Shown: positions 41,199-53,117 of the stretch, one piece after another | Numbering within the stretch: the first letter of the stretch is position 1 | Layout: each line of letters opens with the position of its first letter | NCBI RefSeq assembly: GCF_026745355.1 | Contig: NC_079209.1 | Coordinates: 11,194,535 to 11,258,534 of the forward strand | Reading direction: 5' to 3' | DNA from: Beta vulgaris subsp. vulgaris | Taxonomy: Eukaryota > Streptophyta > Magnoliopsida > Caryophyllales > Amaranthaceae | Length of the DNA: 64,000 nucleotides | Program-made: the position numbers and the translations under genes | The notes under the pieces: generated by a model | Told to the model about the DNA's origin: nothing | Database searches by the model: none | The model's input: only the letters and a program-made list of their open reading frames with translations

Positions 41199-41354
41199 TG
41201 TACAAGGGTGAGAATTAATTGTGTTAACCTTCTGTAGGTTAACCTGGCATTCAATATATATAGTATTTACAATACAGACCTATGACTATGAAAGTACCAT
41301 TCTAATACCCTTTACAATATAATATTATCTCTTTACATATAATATTATCCAATA
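41199..41354 (-). repeat. copia 5' LTR
   Basis: It differs from the other LTR at five transitions and one 3-bp indel. On the minus strand it begins TATTGGATAATATT and ends CTTGTACA, directly before the primer-binding site. Confidence 0.9.
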
Positions 41355-41359
41355 TTCTT

Positions 41360-42667
41360 GTGTGAATTTGTGAGACAGTTTTGCCTTTGGATCCAACTCA
41401 AAGAATAAGCTTTACAAATTATATATGAACCATTATAAATTATATAAGGTATAACTAAGTCGTTTCTCAACTAATCAAAATATTTTGAAAAAGCAGTAAG
41501 TTTTTCTTTCAAATAAAGAAAAAGAAAAGTGACAAGGGCATCCAAATTTAGGAGCATGTATATATATATACATAAATGAAGCAAAAGTCTATTTAATCCG
41601 ATTCTCTATTCAATTTTATTAAATAAATTAGTCTCTATTTATGAGATTTTTTCAAACCCTGTTATGGGGATTTTAGTCTCTCTTTTGCGTAGATCTCCTT
41701 CTCCCTTATGTGAGTTGTGAGTATAATTTTTAGTTTTCAGGTATGAGAAATTGTTCTAATTGGTTAAAGTTCGAGACCCAACATGAAAGTATTGGAATCT
41801 CGGATGCAGTCAACATGATTCGATCAAGAATGTTATCCCCAAACTATGTCAGAATGATAGACTTTATCATGAATAATTGCTTGATTTATTCAGCAAATAC
41901 AAAGGGGTTGCGTTGTATTGTTCGATTTGGTTTATTTTAGTCTAATTCGAAGATGAATTTGATTTAACCTTGTTTGATGGTACTTATTTTTAATACCTAT
42001 TTTAAATTTTGATTGGCCTTCAATTAATAAAATTTCTCTTTACCAAAATATAAGAAATTGAGGGAAATATATGCTACTCATTGTTCATTAATATTAGCAT
42101 TATATCTCACCAATTTTCTATTCAATTTATTAAAATAATTTATGAACCAATCAGAAGTACCTTATACTTTTCAAATTAAACAATGAGGAAGAATAATTCA
42201 AATGACATCCTGCATGGCAATGCATGGCTTGTCACTTTTCAACTCTTCTAATTAAATTCGTTCTAAATGCCATCAATTTCCATGCCTAAACCGCCAATTG
42301 CATGAGCAATGAGCATAGGTGGCTACTTTCGATGTGTAAGCAAACCAAGTTTACGAAACTAAAGTGACATTTGTAGGATATAAGAGATCACCGTAACAAA
42401 TAAAAGAAAATATATGGGCCCATTCGCCTCGACGATGGTGCAATCAGATATGGTGTTACCCTCTGAGATTTTACACAACGCCTGATCTTAGTGTGCACCC
42501 GGATTAGAAGAGGAAGAAGGAACTCACAATGATATGTTCAAAATTGAAGAAAGGAAAGAAGCAATAGAGAAATTTTGTTGTTTATAAAATATACTTTCAA
42601 GAAACCTTTTTGAAAATCAGTATGAGGGGAAAATCTAAATGTGAAAATCACAGATTAAAAATAACAG
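41360..42667. other. Intergenic stretch without recognised gene
   Basis: AT-rich. The only plus frame of note (41743-41940, 65 codons) has no recognised domain and is probably chance. Confidence 0.5.
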
Positions 42668-43502
42668 TTTTTTCACCAGGTATCCCTGAGATTTCTTAAT
42701 ATGCACCACGTACCCTTGCGTTTTCCGAAATTCACGATGTACCCTTGTCGTTTGGTAAAATTCCTGAAATGCCTTGTCGTTGAATTTCCGTCAACTTTGT
42801 TTGGTTTCTGTCCAAATCATTCATATTAACACAAATTAACTTTAATTAACTCTAATTAAACTCCAATTAATCCTAATTAACTCTAATTAATCCTAAAACC
42901 CTAACTAACCCTAACCCAACCCCACCAGCCCCCCGCCTCCACCCAACCCCACCCCAACCCCACCAACCCTCCTCCCTTGCAGCAGCCACACATGCCCTCT
43001 CCCCCGCCCTGGCAGAACCCACGTAGCCCCCTCCGCCGCGCAACCCCTCCCTCTCCCCCTCCCACCCCCTCGTAGCCTCGAGTCGATTTTCCCTCCTCCA
43101 CTCCCGTCAAATTTCGCTCCCCCCCCCACGCAGCCCCCGTTGAGTTTCACCCCCATCGTTGCACGATATTCACACCAGAACCATAAGGTTAAGGAAGTTC
43201 GATGAGGTGGGGGGAGAAGAGAGAAATTTGACGAGGGCTACGCGGCGGATGGGGGGTAGGGGAGGGGCTACGCGGGGGCGGGGGTGGGGGGTCTGTTGGT
43301 GGGAGGGTGGAGTGGGGATGGTGGGAGGGTTAGGGTTAGAAGTTAGGCTTAATTAAGTTTTTTAGGGTCATATTTAACAGAAAGTTAACGGTGGGGTCAC
43401 GTTTGATGACTTTTCAAAATCATAGGGATACTTGGTGAATTTTGGAAAACGCGAGGATACAGAATGAATATTAAGAGACCTCAGGGGTACCTGGTGAAAA
43501 AA
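42668..43502. mobile_element. CACC/GGTGAA inverted-repeat element (copy 3, 835 bp)
   Basis: The left end is TTTTTTCACCAGGTATCCCT; the reverse complement of the right end is TTTTTTCACCAGGTACCCCT. Similarity extends inward for more than 100 bp through CTTGCGTTTTCCGAAATTC-type units. The centre (42890-43340) is GC-rich and contains CCCTAACCC-like runs on one side and GGGTTAGGG on the other. The minus and plus frames in this centre (Gly- and Arg-rich) are compositional artefacts. Confidence 0.8.
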
Positions 43503-43559
43503 TCGTAAAAACAATAACGATTTCGAAATTAATTTGGCCATAAGGGTAATTTGATGTAT

Positions 43560-43650
43560 TTTATTAAACATCAGGGGTATATAGTGAATTTGAAAACTTG
43601 CAAGGATATATGGTGCAAAAAAAATTGTCAGGGATATATGGTGAAAAATC
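43560..43650. repeat. Fragment of the CACC/GGTGAA family
   Basis: Three consecutive right-end units: CAGGGGTATATAGTGAATTT, CAAGGATATATGGTGCAAAA and CAGGGATATATGGTGAAAAA. Confidence 0.65.
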
Positions 43651-43878
43651 GAATAAATATTTAAGGAGACATAATATATGAGTGTGGAGATGGGTTGAGA
43701 AGGTGGTTAAATATGCTGAAAAATGTTACCAATTTTAAGTAAAATAAAAGTGTATGAGAGAGAGAATGAAAACAGTTTTCCCTTCATTTTGAAAGGAAAA
43801 TGATTCTCCATCAATGGAAGAGTAATTTTACCCCAAGGGAAAATGATTTTACACTCTTTTGCCAACCAAACAATGTAA

Positions 43879-44182
43879 GGGCCTGTTCTCCCCAGCTTAT
43901 TTTCAGTTCAGTTCAGTTCAGTTCAATTCAGTTCAGTTCAGTTCAATTCAGTTCAGATCAATTCAGTTCAGATCAGTTCAGTTCAGTTAAGTTCAGCTCT
44001 TGACAATACTTTTACTCTCACATATCACTATTCATTTCAGTTCAGTTCAGTTCAATTCAGTTCAATTCAGTTCAGATCAGTTTAATTCAATTCAATTCAG
44101 TTCAGATCAGTTCAATTCAATTCAGTTCAGTTCAGATCAGTTCAGTTCAGTCCAGCTGTTTTATGCCGAAGAGAACATGCCC
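43879..44182. mobile_element. Tourist-like element filled with TTCAG repeats (304 bp)
   Basis: Ends GGGCCTGTTCTCCCCAGCTT and, as reverse complement, GGGCATGTTCTCTTCGGCAT, flanked by TAA (43876-43878 and 44183-44185). Nearly the whole interior is TTCAG with TTCAA and ATCAG variants. The Ser/Gln/Phe frames across it are artefacts. The 3-bp duplication and GGGCC end fit the PIF/Harbinger group. Confidence 0.88.
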
Positions 44183-44249
44183 TAAAACTGAAAATGGAGG
44201 AAAATAGTTTTTTGGGAAAACATTTTACGCCCTACCAAACGGAGCCTTA

Positions 44250-44499
44250 GGGCCTGTTCTCCCCAGCTTATTTTCAGTTCAGTTCAGTTCAGTTCAGCTC
44301 TCATCAGTTCAGTTTAGTTCAGTTCAATTTAGTTCAGTTCAGCTCCAATCAGTTCAGTTCAGTTCAGTTCAGTTCAATTCAGTACAGTTTAGTTCAGTTC
44401 AGTTCAGCTCCATTCTTTTATAACCATTTTGTTAATTGTTTATTATTATTATGTTGGTATAATTTATTTTACTAATTACTCTTATTATTATTATTATTA

Positions 44500-44549
<50 letters not shown>

Positions 44550-45010
44550 TAAATATATATCATTACTATTAAGTATTATTATTATTGTTGTTTCTATATA
44601 TTATTTTGTTTATTATAGCTTTACTCATTATTATTACTATTATTATTAGGAGGAACATGGTTTAGGTCAAAGCACAAATAAACCCACTTTTTGTAGCCCA
44701 TAAACCAATCAAATCGCGTCAAGACGGTTTATGATGTAATTTTTGCGGTCCCACCCAATCATTAATTTTTTTACTAAATATTTTTATATTATTAAATCTA
44801 ATTATTAAAATAGTAATATTAATTTACTTCTTAGATATTATTGTTAAGATATATCATCATCAAGTATTAATATATTAATACAAATAATATAAAATAATAA
44901 TTAATAATTATCATTATTATCATTAATTATTATTATTATTATTATTATTATTAATTTAAGATTATTAATATTATTTATTTATAACTATCATTTGAAAATA
45001 TCCAAAATAC

Positions 45011-45049
<39 letters not shown>

Positions 45050-45275
45050 TTATTATTACTTATCATTATAATTATTATTTAATATTCATATTATTATTAT
45101 TTAAAATATTATTTATATATTTATTATATTCAATTTAATTCAATTTAATTTAATTCAATTCAATTCAGTTCAGTTCAATTCAGTTCAATTCAGTTCAGTT
45201 CAATTCAATTCAGTTCAGTTCAGTTCAGCTCCAATAAGTTCAGTTCAGTTCAGCTGCTTTATGCCGAAGAGAACA
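44250..45275. mobile_element. Second TTCAG-filled Tourist-like element (1026 bp)
   Basis: It has the same ends as the 304-bp copy, GGGCCTGTTCTCCCCAGCTT and, as reverse complement, GGGCTTGTTCTCTTCGGCAT, flanked by TTA (44247-44249 and 45276-45278). TTCAG arrays occupy both sides. The middle (about 44440-45120) is expanded by ATT microsatellite and AT-rich sequence. No coding region. Confidence 0.88.
44470..45115. repeat. (ATT)n arrays inside the Tourist-like element
   Basis: Several ATT trinucleotide runs of 30-75 bp separated by AT-rich sequence. Confidence 0.9.
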
Positions 45276-45533
45276 AGCCCTTAGTGAGGCTTCACATGTA
45301 ACATAAGAAATATCTATGTAATCTTCGAATATGGGACTCTCCTTTTTTTCCCAAAAATATGTTTTGCTCCCAAAAGATATTTTGCATTTCAACTCAAAAA
45401 CAACAAATTCCGAAAATTTATATGCTTCATGCTTAAAAACCTTACTATATCCAGCAATGACCATCTCACATAGCAAACATGTATGCTTTTATCTAATACC
45501 ATGCATGACAATAGTCCGTAGTAGACTAGTAAT

Positions 45534-46078
45534 TAGGGGTGAAAGTTCGGTGTGCGGTTTGGATTAGGGCCTAATCCAATCCTATCCGAATAAAATTTGG
45601 ATTTCAATTTTTCAATCCGAATCCAAACCAATTAGGGTTTGAATCCGATCCAATCCGATCCGAAATTTCATACTCTAGATTGGATCCGATCCGAAAATCC
45701 GATTTTTTTAAGACTTTAGTTTTTCGATGAAATAAATTAAGCACAACAACAGCCTAGTAGATTTAGGAAATGAGGAATTAGGTGCAATTAGTGTTTTAGG
45801 GGAAGGATTGAAGTGCTATGTGTATTGGGTTATGGAGTAGTTTTTTTATAATAAAAAAACAGTTAAGCACTTAAGCCCAATCCAGATACATAATACAAGG
45901 CATATTACTATTCGATTATATTGGATTTTTGGATCCAATTGCCCTAAATCCAATCCGATCCGAAAATCCAATTTTTCACAAAATCTCAATCCGAACACAG
46001 TTTGAATCCAATCCGAATTACTAATTCGGATTGGATTAGATTAGATTTTGGATTTTATCCGAATAGCTTTCACCCCTA
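45534..46078. mobile_element. hAT-type MITE (545 bp) with 8-bp target duplication
   Basis: Ends TAGGGGTGAAAG and, as reverse complement, TAGGGGTGAAAG, an identical match. The perfect duplication CTAGTAAT flanks it (45526-45533 and 46079-46086). The interior has GGATCGGATT / AATCCGATCC type motifs in both orientations. No transposase. Confidence 0.95.
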
Positions 46079-46086
46079 CTAGTAAT

Positions 46087-46509
46087 CTCGTTATTTTGTT
46101 CTTGGCTTGGTTATGACAATAATCTGTAGTAGACTAGTAGTCTCGTTATTTAACTTATTTTGTTCTTTTCTTGGTTATGTGAAGTTCTAAGGGAAAGAAT
46201 ACCCATATGTAGACACGAACACATGACTCCCTACAAGAAAGGTGAAGGTGGTACTAATTGAGTTACGTTGTTTTTGTAATCAATATTGAATAGTAGTCTC
46301 ACGTCTACTACTATTTCACATAGCAGCTTATCAACTTCAATCCTTCAGTCATATTGACTTTTTTCCTGATGAAAAAATGCCGAATTATTTTTGTTTGTTT
46401 TTCTTCATGAGATGAGTGGACCGGACTAGCTAAAATTATAGTAATTGGTAAGGCCATCAAGATAGGCTGGCAAGGCCTAGTATTGATTTCAACATGTAGG
46501 CTTATCCAA
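46087..46509. other. Short intergenic stretch with a tandem duplication
   Basis: GTAGTAGACTAGTAGTCTCG at about 46128 repeats the unit that the hAT MITE split at 45520/46086. Otherwise nothing is recognised. Confidence 0.6.
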
Positions 46510-46681
46510 TAGATGGTCTAATCATTTTGCTTATTTATTACTCCCTCACCCAGATCCCAAATTTCACAGTTCCACAATTCTACTGTAGTAAATTTCTTGC
46601 AAACCTATATATACCTCAAAATGAGTTCTGGTACGCACCACCCAAACTGAAAATCTTCCCATTTGTTCCATCCACAAACGC

Positions 46682-48651
46682 ATGGGTGTTTTCGTTCAAA
46701 ATCCACCGTCCCAACCACCGCGGTTGCCTAATATTGAGTGGAGTCACTCTGTTGTCGGGCGTTTCTTCGATTTCGCCCCTCCTAATACGAGCTTTATCAC
46801 TAATATTGTTAATAATCACTGGATAACTCGAGGCTCTATTAGGGTTCTTCACACAGGTGACTATTTTATTTTTGAGTGCCAAGATCCACGTAACCGTGAT
46901 GCGCTACTCGATCGCCATACCTCTGTTATTGACGGTAAGATCATTACTTTTCGTTCTAGTTCGGCTAATCAGGTGCCTTCTAGCATCAACTTTAATCTAG
47001 CCACTATTTGGGTTCGAGTTCATAATCTGCCGTGGCGGTTTCTTAACCACGATTGGACCGCGCGTATTCTGTCCCATGTGGGTTTGGTTGACTTTGTGGA
47101 GGATACAGAGCCTGGGTTACCTAGGGAGGCTTTTCTTCGTGCTAAACTAGTATTTGATCTTACACGTCCACTTATTCCGGGTTGCTTCTTGCCCTTAGAT
47201 GATGGTGAAGTGGTGTGGGTGTATTTTAGGTACGAAGGGGTTTTTAAATTTTGCAAGCAATGTGGGTGTGTAGGGAATCACACTAGTCGATGTCCCATGT
47301 CCGCCTATGATGCTCATCACCTCATCCATCGAAGGTTCTCAGAATTTGAGCATGACGGGTTGACTTTAATGTTTGGGCCTATTGAGACTCCTCTTTACAC
47401 AAATATTCTAAGAGGCTTACCCGATCGATTTGTTTATCGCAATGCTCGAGTAAATTTGACAAGGTTTGTTCCGGAAAATGATCCATATATTTTTGGTGAA
47501 AGGCACGTTGAGGTGATATGGTAGATTCTAGTTCGGATGAGGAACCAGGTAACTTTGCTTCGCCAGGTTTACATGAACCTTCGGCTGAACCACCTAACCT
47601 TTCTTCGCAACCAAACAACCCTTCAGCCCATTAATCGGATGCTCATACAAACCCTCCTATGACCTACTCTAGGGGATCAGTAGATAGTGTTAACAAGGAA
47701 ACATATCCACAAGAAGTGGTTGCTGCTCCGGGGCGCCGGTTTGGTGCGGATGATGTCACATGTGGGAAGATTTGTAGTCCTGAAATTCAATCAAGGGTGG
47801 AACGCTGCACTACATCGGTGGCGGGTGGGTCCCAGCCAATTATTCACGCAGGGGCAGGAGGCCACTCTTAGGGCCCACGTCCTCTTTTTCGTCACTTGGG
47901 CATTACCACAAGACCACCAAGAACCTTTCGAGCAGCATTTGGTATGGAGGCGCCTAGTCCAGATGCGAGTAAGTATGATGATGTGGATAGGGGAGGCCCT
48001 GAGCCTATTATTCATAGCCCTATTGTCACTCGGAGTGCTCTACATGCTCATGGGACTCTTGAGGCTTTGGTAGCACAAGGGTGGACTTGGAATCCTCCAC
48101 CGGAACCACATGAACCTGGGCCAAGTACATGGCTTAATCTTCGGCCACCGCGTTCGTTCGGCCAGGCAGGTGAGCTATGTGGCCGGAAACGCCATATTCG
48201 CAGTTACTCCATTGATGGGGTTGATGAAGTGGTAGGGGACTCTAGTTCAGCAAGCAAAAGTAGCAAACGACAACGGCTTGAACAGTGGGAAACTAAAGGT
48301 GGCTTTAATCTTGCTTCTCCACTTGCACCAACTCGGTTTCGGACTAAGGCATTGACTGATGTGTCCATGGCACGCTCAATGGGGGTTGAACTTGGAGAAG
48401 AAATTACTTCACAAGTCTCCAAGAAGCGAAGCGCAGTAATTTCGCCACCACTTCCAACGGGGAAATGGATTTTCAAGCGCATTAAAGGTAATGTTGAAGC
48501 TTCCAACCAACATCACACTGAAGCTGATAAAATGGATCTACGTTTTTCGTTGATGGTGAAAGTGTCAGATGAGTCTCCTAGGGTAGTGACTGACCCAGAC
48601 CAGTCACCACCTCATCCACGAATATCCTATCGCTCAATTGTCGGGGTTTGA
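46682..48651 (+). pseudogene. LINE ORF1 (DUF4283, CCHC), lightly broken
   Basis: The first 280 codons (46682-47524) are open: a DUF4283 region (IRVLHTGDYFIFECQDPRNR...WVRVHNLPWRFLNHDW), then VFKFCKQCGCVGNHTSRC, a CCHC knuckle. Near 47520 the coding sense shifts by one base; it passes a stop at about 47633, continues at 47659-47871, and shifts again into 47896-48651, an open tail of 251 codons with a basic KRQRLEQW segment. The full product would be about 650 residues and bind LINE RNA. Few lesions for its length. The stop TGA at 48649 overlaps the ORF2 start region. Confidence 0.87.
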
Positions 48652-51600
48652 ATTCCAGGGATGCTCCGATAATTCCGTATATACTATGGTTAACATCTAC
48701 AGTGCGTCCAATGTTTTTGTTCTTGCAGGAAACGAAATCTACAGTTCATCATGTAAAGGGTTTGCTTCGTAGTACTAGACCACGTAGTGTGGTAGGCATT
48801 GACGCAGTAGGTGCTAGTGGAGGAGTGGTTGTTTTTTGTTAGGCTCCTTATGATGTGACTGTACTTAGTTCCATGTGTAACTATGTTTTTTGTAAAATAT
48901 CCGGTAATAATGGAATGATATGGTACGTTTTGTTCTTGTATGGGGAACCGAGTCACCAACTACGCCCAACGCTGTGGGCTCACCTTTTCCACTTACTATC
49001 TCCTTATCCAGATTTCCTAATCATTGGTGTTATCAACCAATTAGATCATTACGAGGACAAATTAGGTGGTGATGTTACTATTAGGGGATGGGAGGACTTT
49101 ACTAATTGGAAACATGATTTAGAATTACAAGATATTCCTTTTGTGGGGCCTCGGTTTACTTGGACAAACAATCGAGAAGGATCAGACTTGATTCTCGAGC
49201 GTCTTGATCGTACATATGCGTCACCAGCATGGTTGGACAAATATCCACTTAGCTACGTCAAACACTTTCCGATCCTACATTCTGATCATTCAGCAATTTT
49301 TTTACCAGACAGAACCGCCACATACTCCTCGGCGGCGGCCCTACCAGTTCGAAAATTGGTGCCTCACACATTCCGACATTCCCCGTATTATTACGTCTGT
49401 TTGGCAAAACCCGATTGCAGGCTCTCCTATGTACTGTTTTACCAAACATCTTTCCTTATTCCGCCAAGAAATTAAACGTTGGTGTTTGGATCATAAGGTA
49501 GTTTGGGGTATTGATTGGAAGGGCATTTTTGAGCAGTTAACCACTTCTGCCGTTCCTATTGACAATCTTCGGCAAGGAAATGCTTTCATGAGCCAAAGAC
49601 AACAGTTACTGAATAAGGCTAGTTTGGCTCATGCTTATTGGTCGCAACGCTCTAAGGATAAGTTTATTCAGGACGGCGAACTCTGTACCAAGTTCTTTTT
49701 TAACAAGATGAAGCAGAAACAACGTGCTGCATACATTTATCTCCTCAAAACTGCGGAGGGTGAATGGAGAGACGACGTTCATGCTATTTTTGATGCTATC
49801 CTACACCACTTCAAAACTGCCTACACGCCTTCCACTTCTACGGATCCTGATCCGGCGTATGAGGAAAATATTAGGTTATTGCTTCGGGAACTAAATCTTC
49901 CACATCTATCTGCTATCCAGCAAGAACAACTCCTTCTTCCTTTTTTAGAGTCATAAGTTCATGATGCAATGTTTGGGAATGGGAATGCCAAGTCTCCAGG
50001 GTTAGACGGTTCTACGGCGGAATTTCTTAAAACTCATTGGGACCCTGCTAGGGGTACATGTATTCCAGGCAGTTAGTCGCTTTCTTACCACGGGATTCAT
50101 TCTGCGGGAATGGAACCAATCGCTTATTGTCTTATTACCTAAAGGTCCTAATCCTGAAGAGGTTACGCAATTTCGGCCGATTAGCTTATGCAATACAATT
50201 TACATATGTGCGTCAAAATGTTTAGTAAACCGGTTGCGACCACTGCTACAGGACCTGATCAGTGAATATCAAAGTGCCTTTATTCCGGGACGCCATATGC
50301 ATGACAACATTTCGATTAGTCATGAGCTCACTCACGTTATCAATAAACACCGGCGCGGCAATGTTCATCTTGCTGCCCTCAAACTTGACATTAATAAGGC
50401 CTATGATCGTGTTAACTGGGTGTTTCTCTTATACGTTCTCCTAGCGTATGGGTCACCTGAACATTGGATACGGTTGATTCATCAATGTATCTCTACTGTC
50501 ACATATCGGATTCTGGTAAATGGACAGGTTTCGGAGGCTTTCACTCCCCAATGCGGTCTACGGCAGGGGGACCCCATTTCCCAGTATTTGTTTTTGTTCT
50601 GTATGGATATCTTGTCTCGTATGCTAACACTGGCTACGGATATTCGGCACTTTGACGGGATTAAAGCACACAGGTATGCACCTCCTATATCCCATCTTTT
50701 TTTTTGCTGATGATGTTGTTCTTTTCTTCAAGGCTTCTGCTACTTCCTGTACGAAAGTTTCAAGACTTCTGGAACGTTTCTGCATGGTCTCGGGTCAAAT
50801 GCTAAGTCTAACCAAGTCCTACATTAAATTTTAGCCCTAATATTCCTCACGGTCTACTTAATGAGTATAAAAGCATTCTCAAGTTGGAGGCTAAAAGTTC
50901 TATGGGCACATATCTCGGCACACCAGTGGACATTCAGGGGAAAAAGACTCAGCATTTCACATATTTATTGGATAAAATCTCACAACGTATTATCGCATGG
51001 AGTCACTCCCCCATATCCCAAGCTGGCAAGCTGATCCGTATCAACTCCGTTCTCATTGCTTCAATTGCTCACATACTCTCTGTGTTTTTGCTTCCTACAA
51101 CCATTGCTAACAAGGTGGATGCCATGGTTGCTAGATTTTTCTGGACTAAACCTTCAGGTACGGGAATTGCATGGCGACGGATGGACATTTTGACTATGCC
51201 CAAAGGTGCTGGGGGACTCGGACTCCGTAGTGTGATGGTTCATAACCGTGCCTTATTGATAAAAAAAAGTCTGGCGTATTCATCGGAATTCGAAACTACT
51301 CATCAGCCAGGTCTTCACATCCACTCCGCTACATACTCATTCGCCTTTTTCTACGTTACATCCTTTAAAAGGCCAGAGCTCTTGGGGAGCGCGGGGTTTA
51401 AGCCAAGTTGAAAAGATCCTTCTTGATAATTATGCTTGGAAAATTGGGCTGAACTCAACTCTACGGGCGGGTCATAATAGATGGGTTAATGGCCAAAAAC
51501 CGATATACCGCGATCAGATTACACTACGTACTGCGGCTACTGTAACTGTTGGGTCCCTCATCTTACCGCATCAGCAAGGGTGGAATATTTCCCGACTTCA

Positions 51601-52746
51601 TTGTCTTTTCAATCCAGAGACGACTTGTGCTATTCGAGGGTTAGAATTGCCAAGCCTGGGGGCTTAGTCTGACCTCCCGTATTGGCCTCTCACAGCTTCG
51701 GGCAACTATACAACTAAATCTGGGTACTATTTACCATCTCGACAAACTGAAATCTGTAGCATGACACCCCCTCTGAATTCGAAATTTTTTCGCATTTTAT
51801 GGGGTCTGCGCATCATGCCTAAGTGGAAGATTTTTCTATGGAAACTTTGGCACAACAGTTTAGTAACAGTTGCTAATCTTTCAGCTCGGGGAAGGTCCGT
51901 CTCGACTGATTGCCCTTGTTGTGCGCTGGAACCTGAGACCTGCCAACATCTATTCAGGATGTGCCCCCTAGCTATTACAGCCTGGAGGACCAGTCAGTTG
52001 GGTATTATTTCCAACTCAGTCATTTACGTATCCTTCAGAGACTGGCTTATTGCATGGATTTTATATCTTTATCGCATGGATGGCTATTCTGGGGACCGTC
52101 TTCCTGTTTTTGTAGCCACACTGTGGACGATTTGGCAGTGTCTAAATAATTTGGTTTTCAACAACGTCAGGCCTGATGGTGACATCCTAAACTCCCTTAC
52201 ACAACAAGTCATGCAGCAACATGTCACCTTCCTTGCCAGGCCCATGCTTTCTCATCACATTATAGAAGAAGGGCTTGGCCCACCAGGATTTCTTATGGCA
52301 CATTTCGGCTCTTCTTTTTGCGGGGTTCCGTAACTACACATTCAGGTTGATGGGTCCCGGGTTTCTACGTCATCCTTGGTAGGTATTGCTTGGGTGGCTG
52401 ACAATGTAAGCAATCACTGCACACTCAGGTAGGGGAAGGCACTTGTATTCACGCAGACTCTACTCTCCTCACTGAAGCTAAGGCCTGTCTTCAGGCCTTG
52501 TTTTGGGCACAAGGGCAAGGTTATCAAAAAATATCAGTGCATACAGATTTCGAGATTATCGTCCGCAGCTTACTTAAACCGCTGACATATCCCATTTCGA
52601 TCACTTGGACGCTCTGTGATATTCGCTCGATCGGCCAGCAATTTGAATGGTGTCGAATTACAAAGGTCGCCCGTTCACAGGTTCAACTGGCTCATTCTCT
52701 AGCTACTCGTGCCAGACAGGGGCAACTACCGTTACTCCGCCTTTAA
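48648..52746 (+). pseudogene. LINE ORF2: endonuclease - RT - zf-RVT - RNase H
   Basis: The endonuclease spans 48648-49320 with FLFLQETKS (catalytic Glu), FVGPRFTWTNN and LHSDHSAIF. The linker (49204-49956) is open over 250 codons. RT runs from about 49990: KSPGLDGSTAEF, FRPISLCN, YQSAFIPGRHMHDN, ALKLDINKAYDRVNW, CGLRQGDPISQYLF and FFADDVVLFFKAS. A run of nine T before FADD causes a one-base shift near 50700. The thumb follows at 50884-51411. zf-RVT lies at 51761-52333 (CPCCALEPETCQHLFRMC). RNase H starts near 52345 (VDGSRV) and ends at 52746 (VQLAHSLATRAR). At least seven stops or shifts are present. Confidence 0.9.
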
Positions 52747-53117
52747 TTGCTTTCTTGTTAATTACTTTCTTATCTTATTTATTGTACGTTTTCTCGATGT
52801 CCAAAAAAAAAATTAGATGGTCTAATCTGTTTTTTTTTTTTCTGGTAAGGAAGAGTTATATAGATACCAAAAAAACACCACTACACTTAAGTAAGCATAT
52901 AGCTTACCCCAACACTTACAAATTCTCTAACCATCCTCAATCATTCTCCTTCACCTTACTACTAAAGATTTGTAGAATTCTATATTTAACTTTAAACCTT
53001 ATGTCTCTAGCTAACAGTATAGTCTATGGTATTTACAGTGTTCTCCCATGATGCTAAGTTTTTGTTTTTCCATATATTATAAACAGTAGCCAGAAGCGCA
53101 GCTATACACACTTTCTT

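Larger units (their letters stand above)
36059..41354 (-). mobile_element. Ty1/copia retrotransposon with short LTRs
   Basis: Two about 155-bp LTRs (36059-36211 and 41199-41354) flank gag-pol on the minus strand, with the perfect duplication TTCTT outside (36054-36058 and 41355-41359). Gene order protease, integrase, RT, RNase H is that of copia. The two LTRs differ at five transitions and one 3-bp indel, about 3 percent. With a rate near 1.3e-8 per site per year that would be roughly a million years, an inference only. Despite this, gag and RT are frameshifted. Confidence 0.95.
46524..52813 (+). mobile_element. Full-length L1-type LINE with RNase H (6.3 kb)
   Basis: TAGATGGTCTAATC occurs before the 5' end (46510-46523) and after the A-tail (52814-52827), a perfect 14-bp target duplication. 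ORF1, endonuclease, RT, zf-RVT and RNase H are all present in order. A scatter of stops and single-base frameshifts inactivates both ORFs. Confidence 0.95.

Noticed and set aside
42890..43360. CCCTAACCC and GGGTTAGGG runs resembling interstitial telomere repeats, and Gly/Arg-rich frames
   Set aside because: The runs are short and degenerate, do not form a CCCTAAA array, and lie symmetrically inside an inverted-repeat element. The frames follow from GC-rich composition.
43800..44185. Open frames with repeated FSSVQ peptides, looking like a repeat protein
   Set aside because: They are the translation of the TTCAG array of the Tourist-like element, with no start context or conserved domain.
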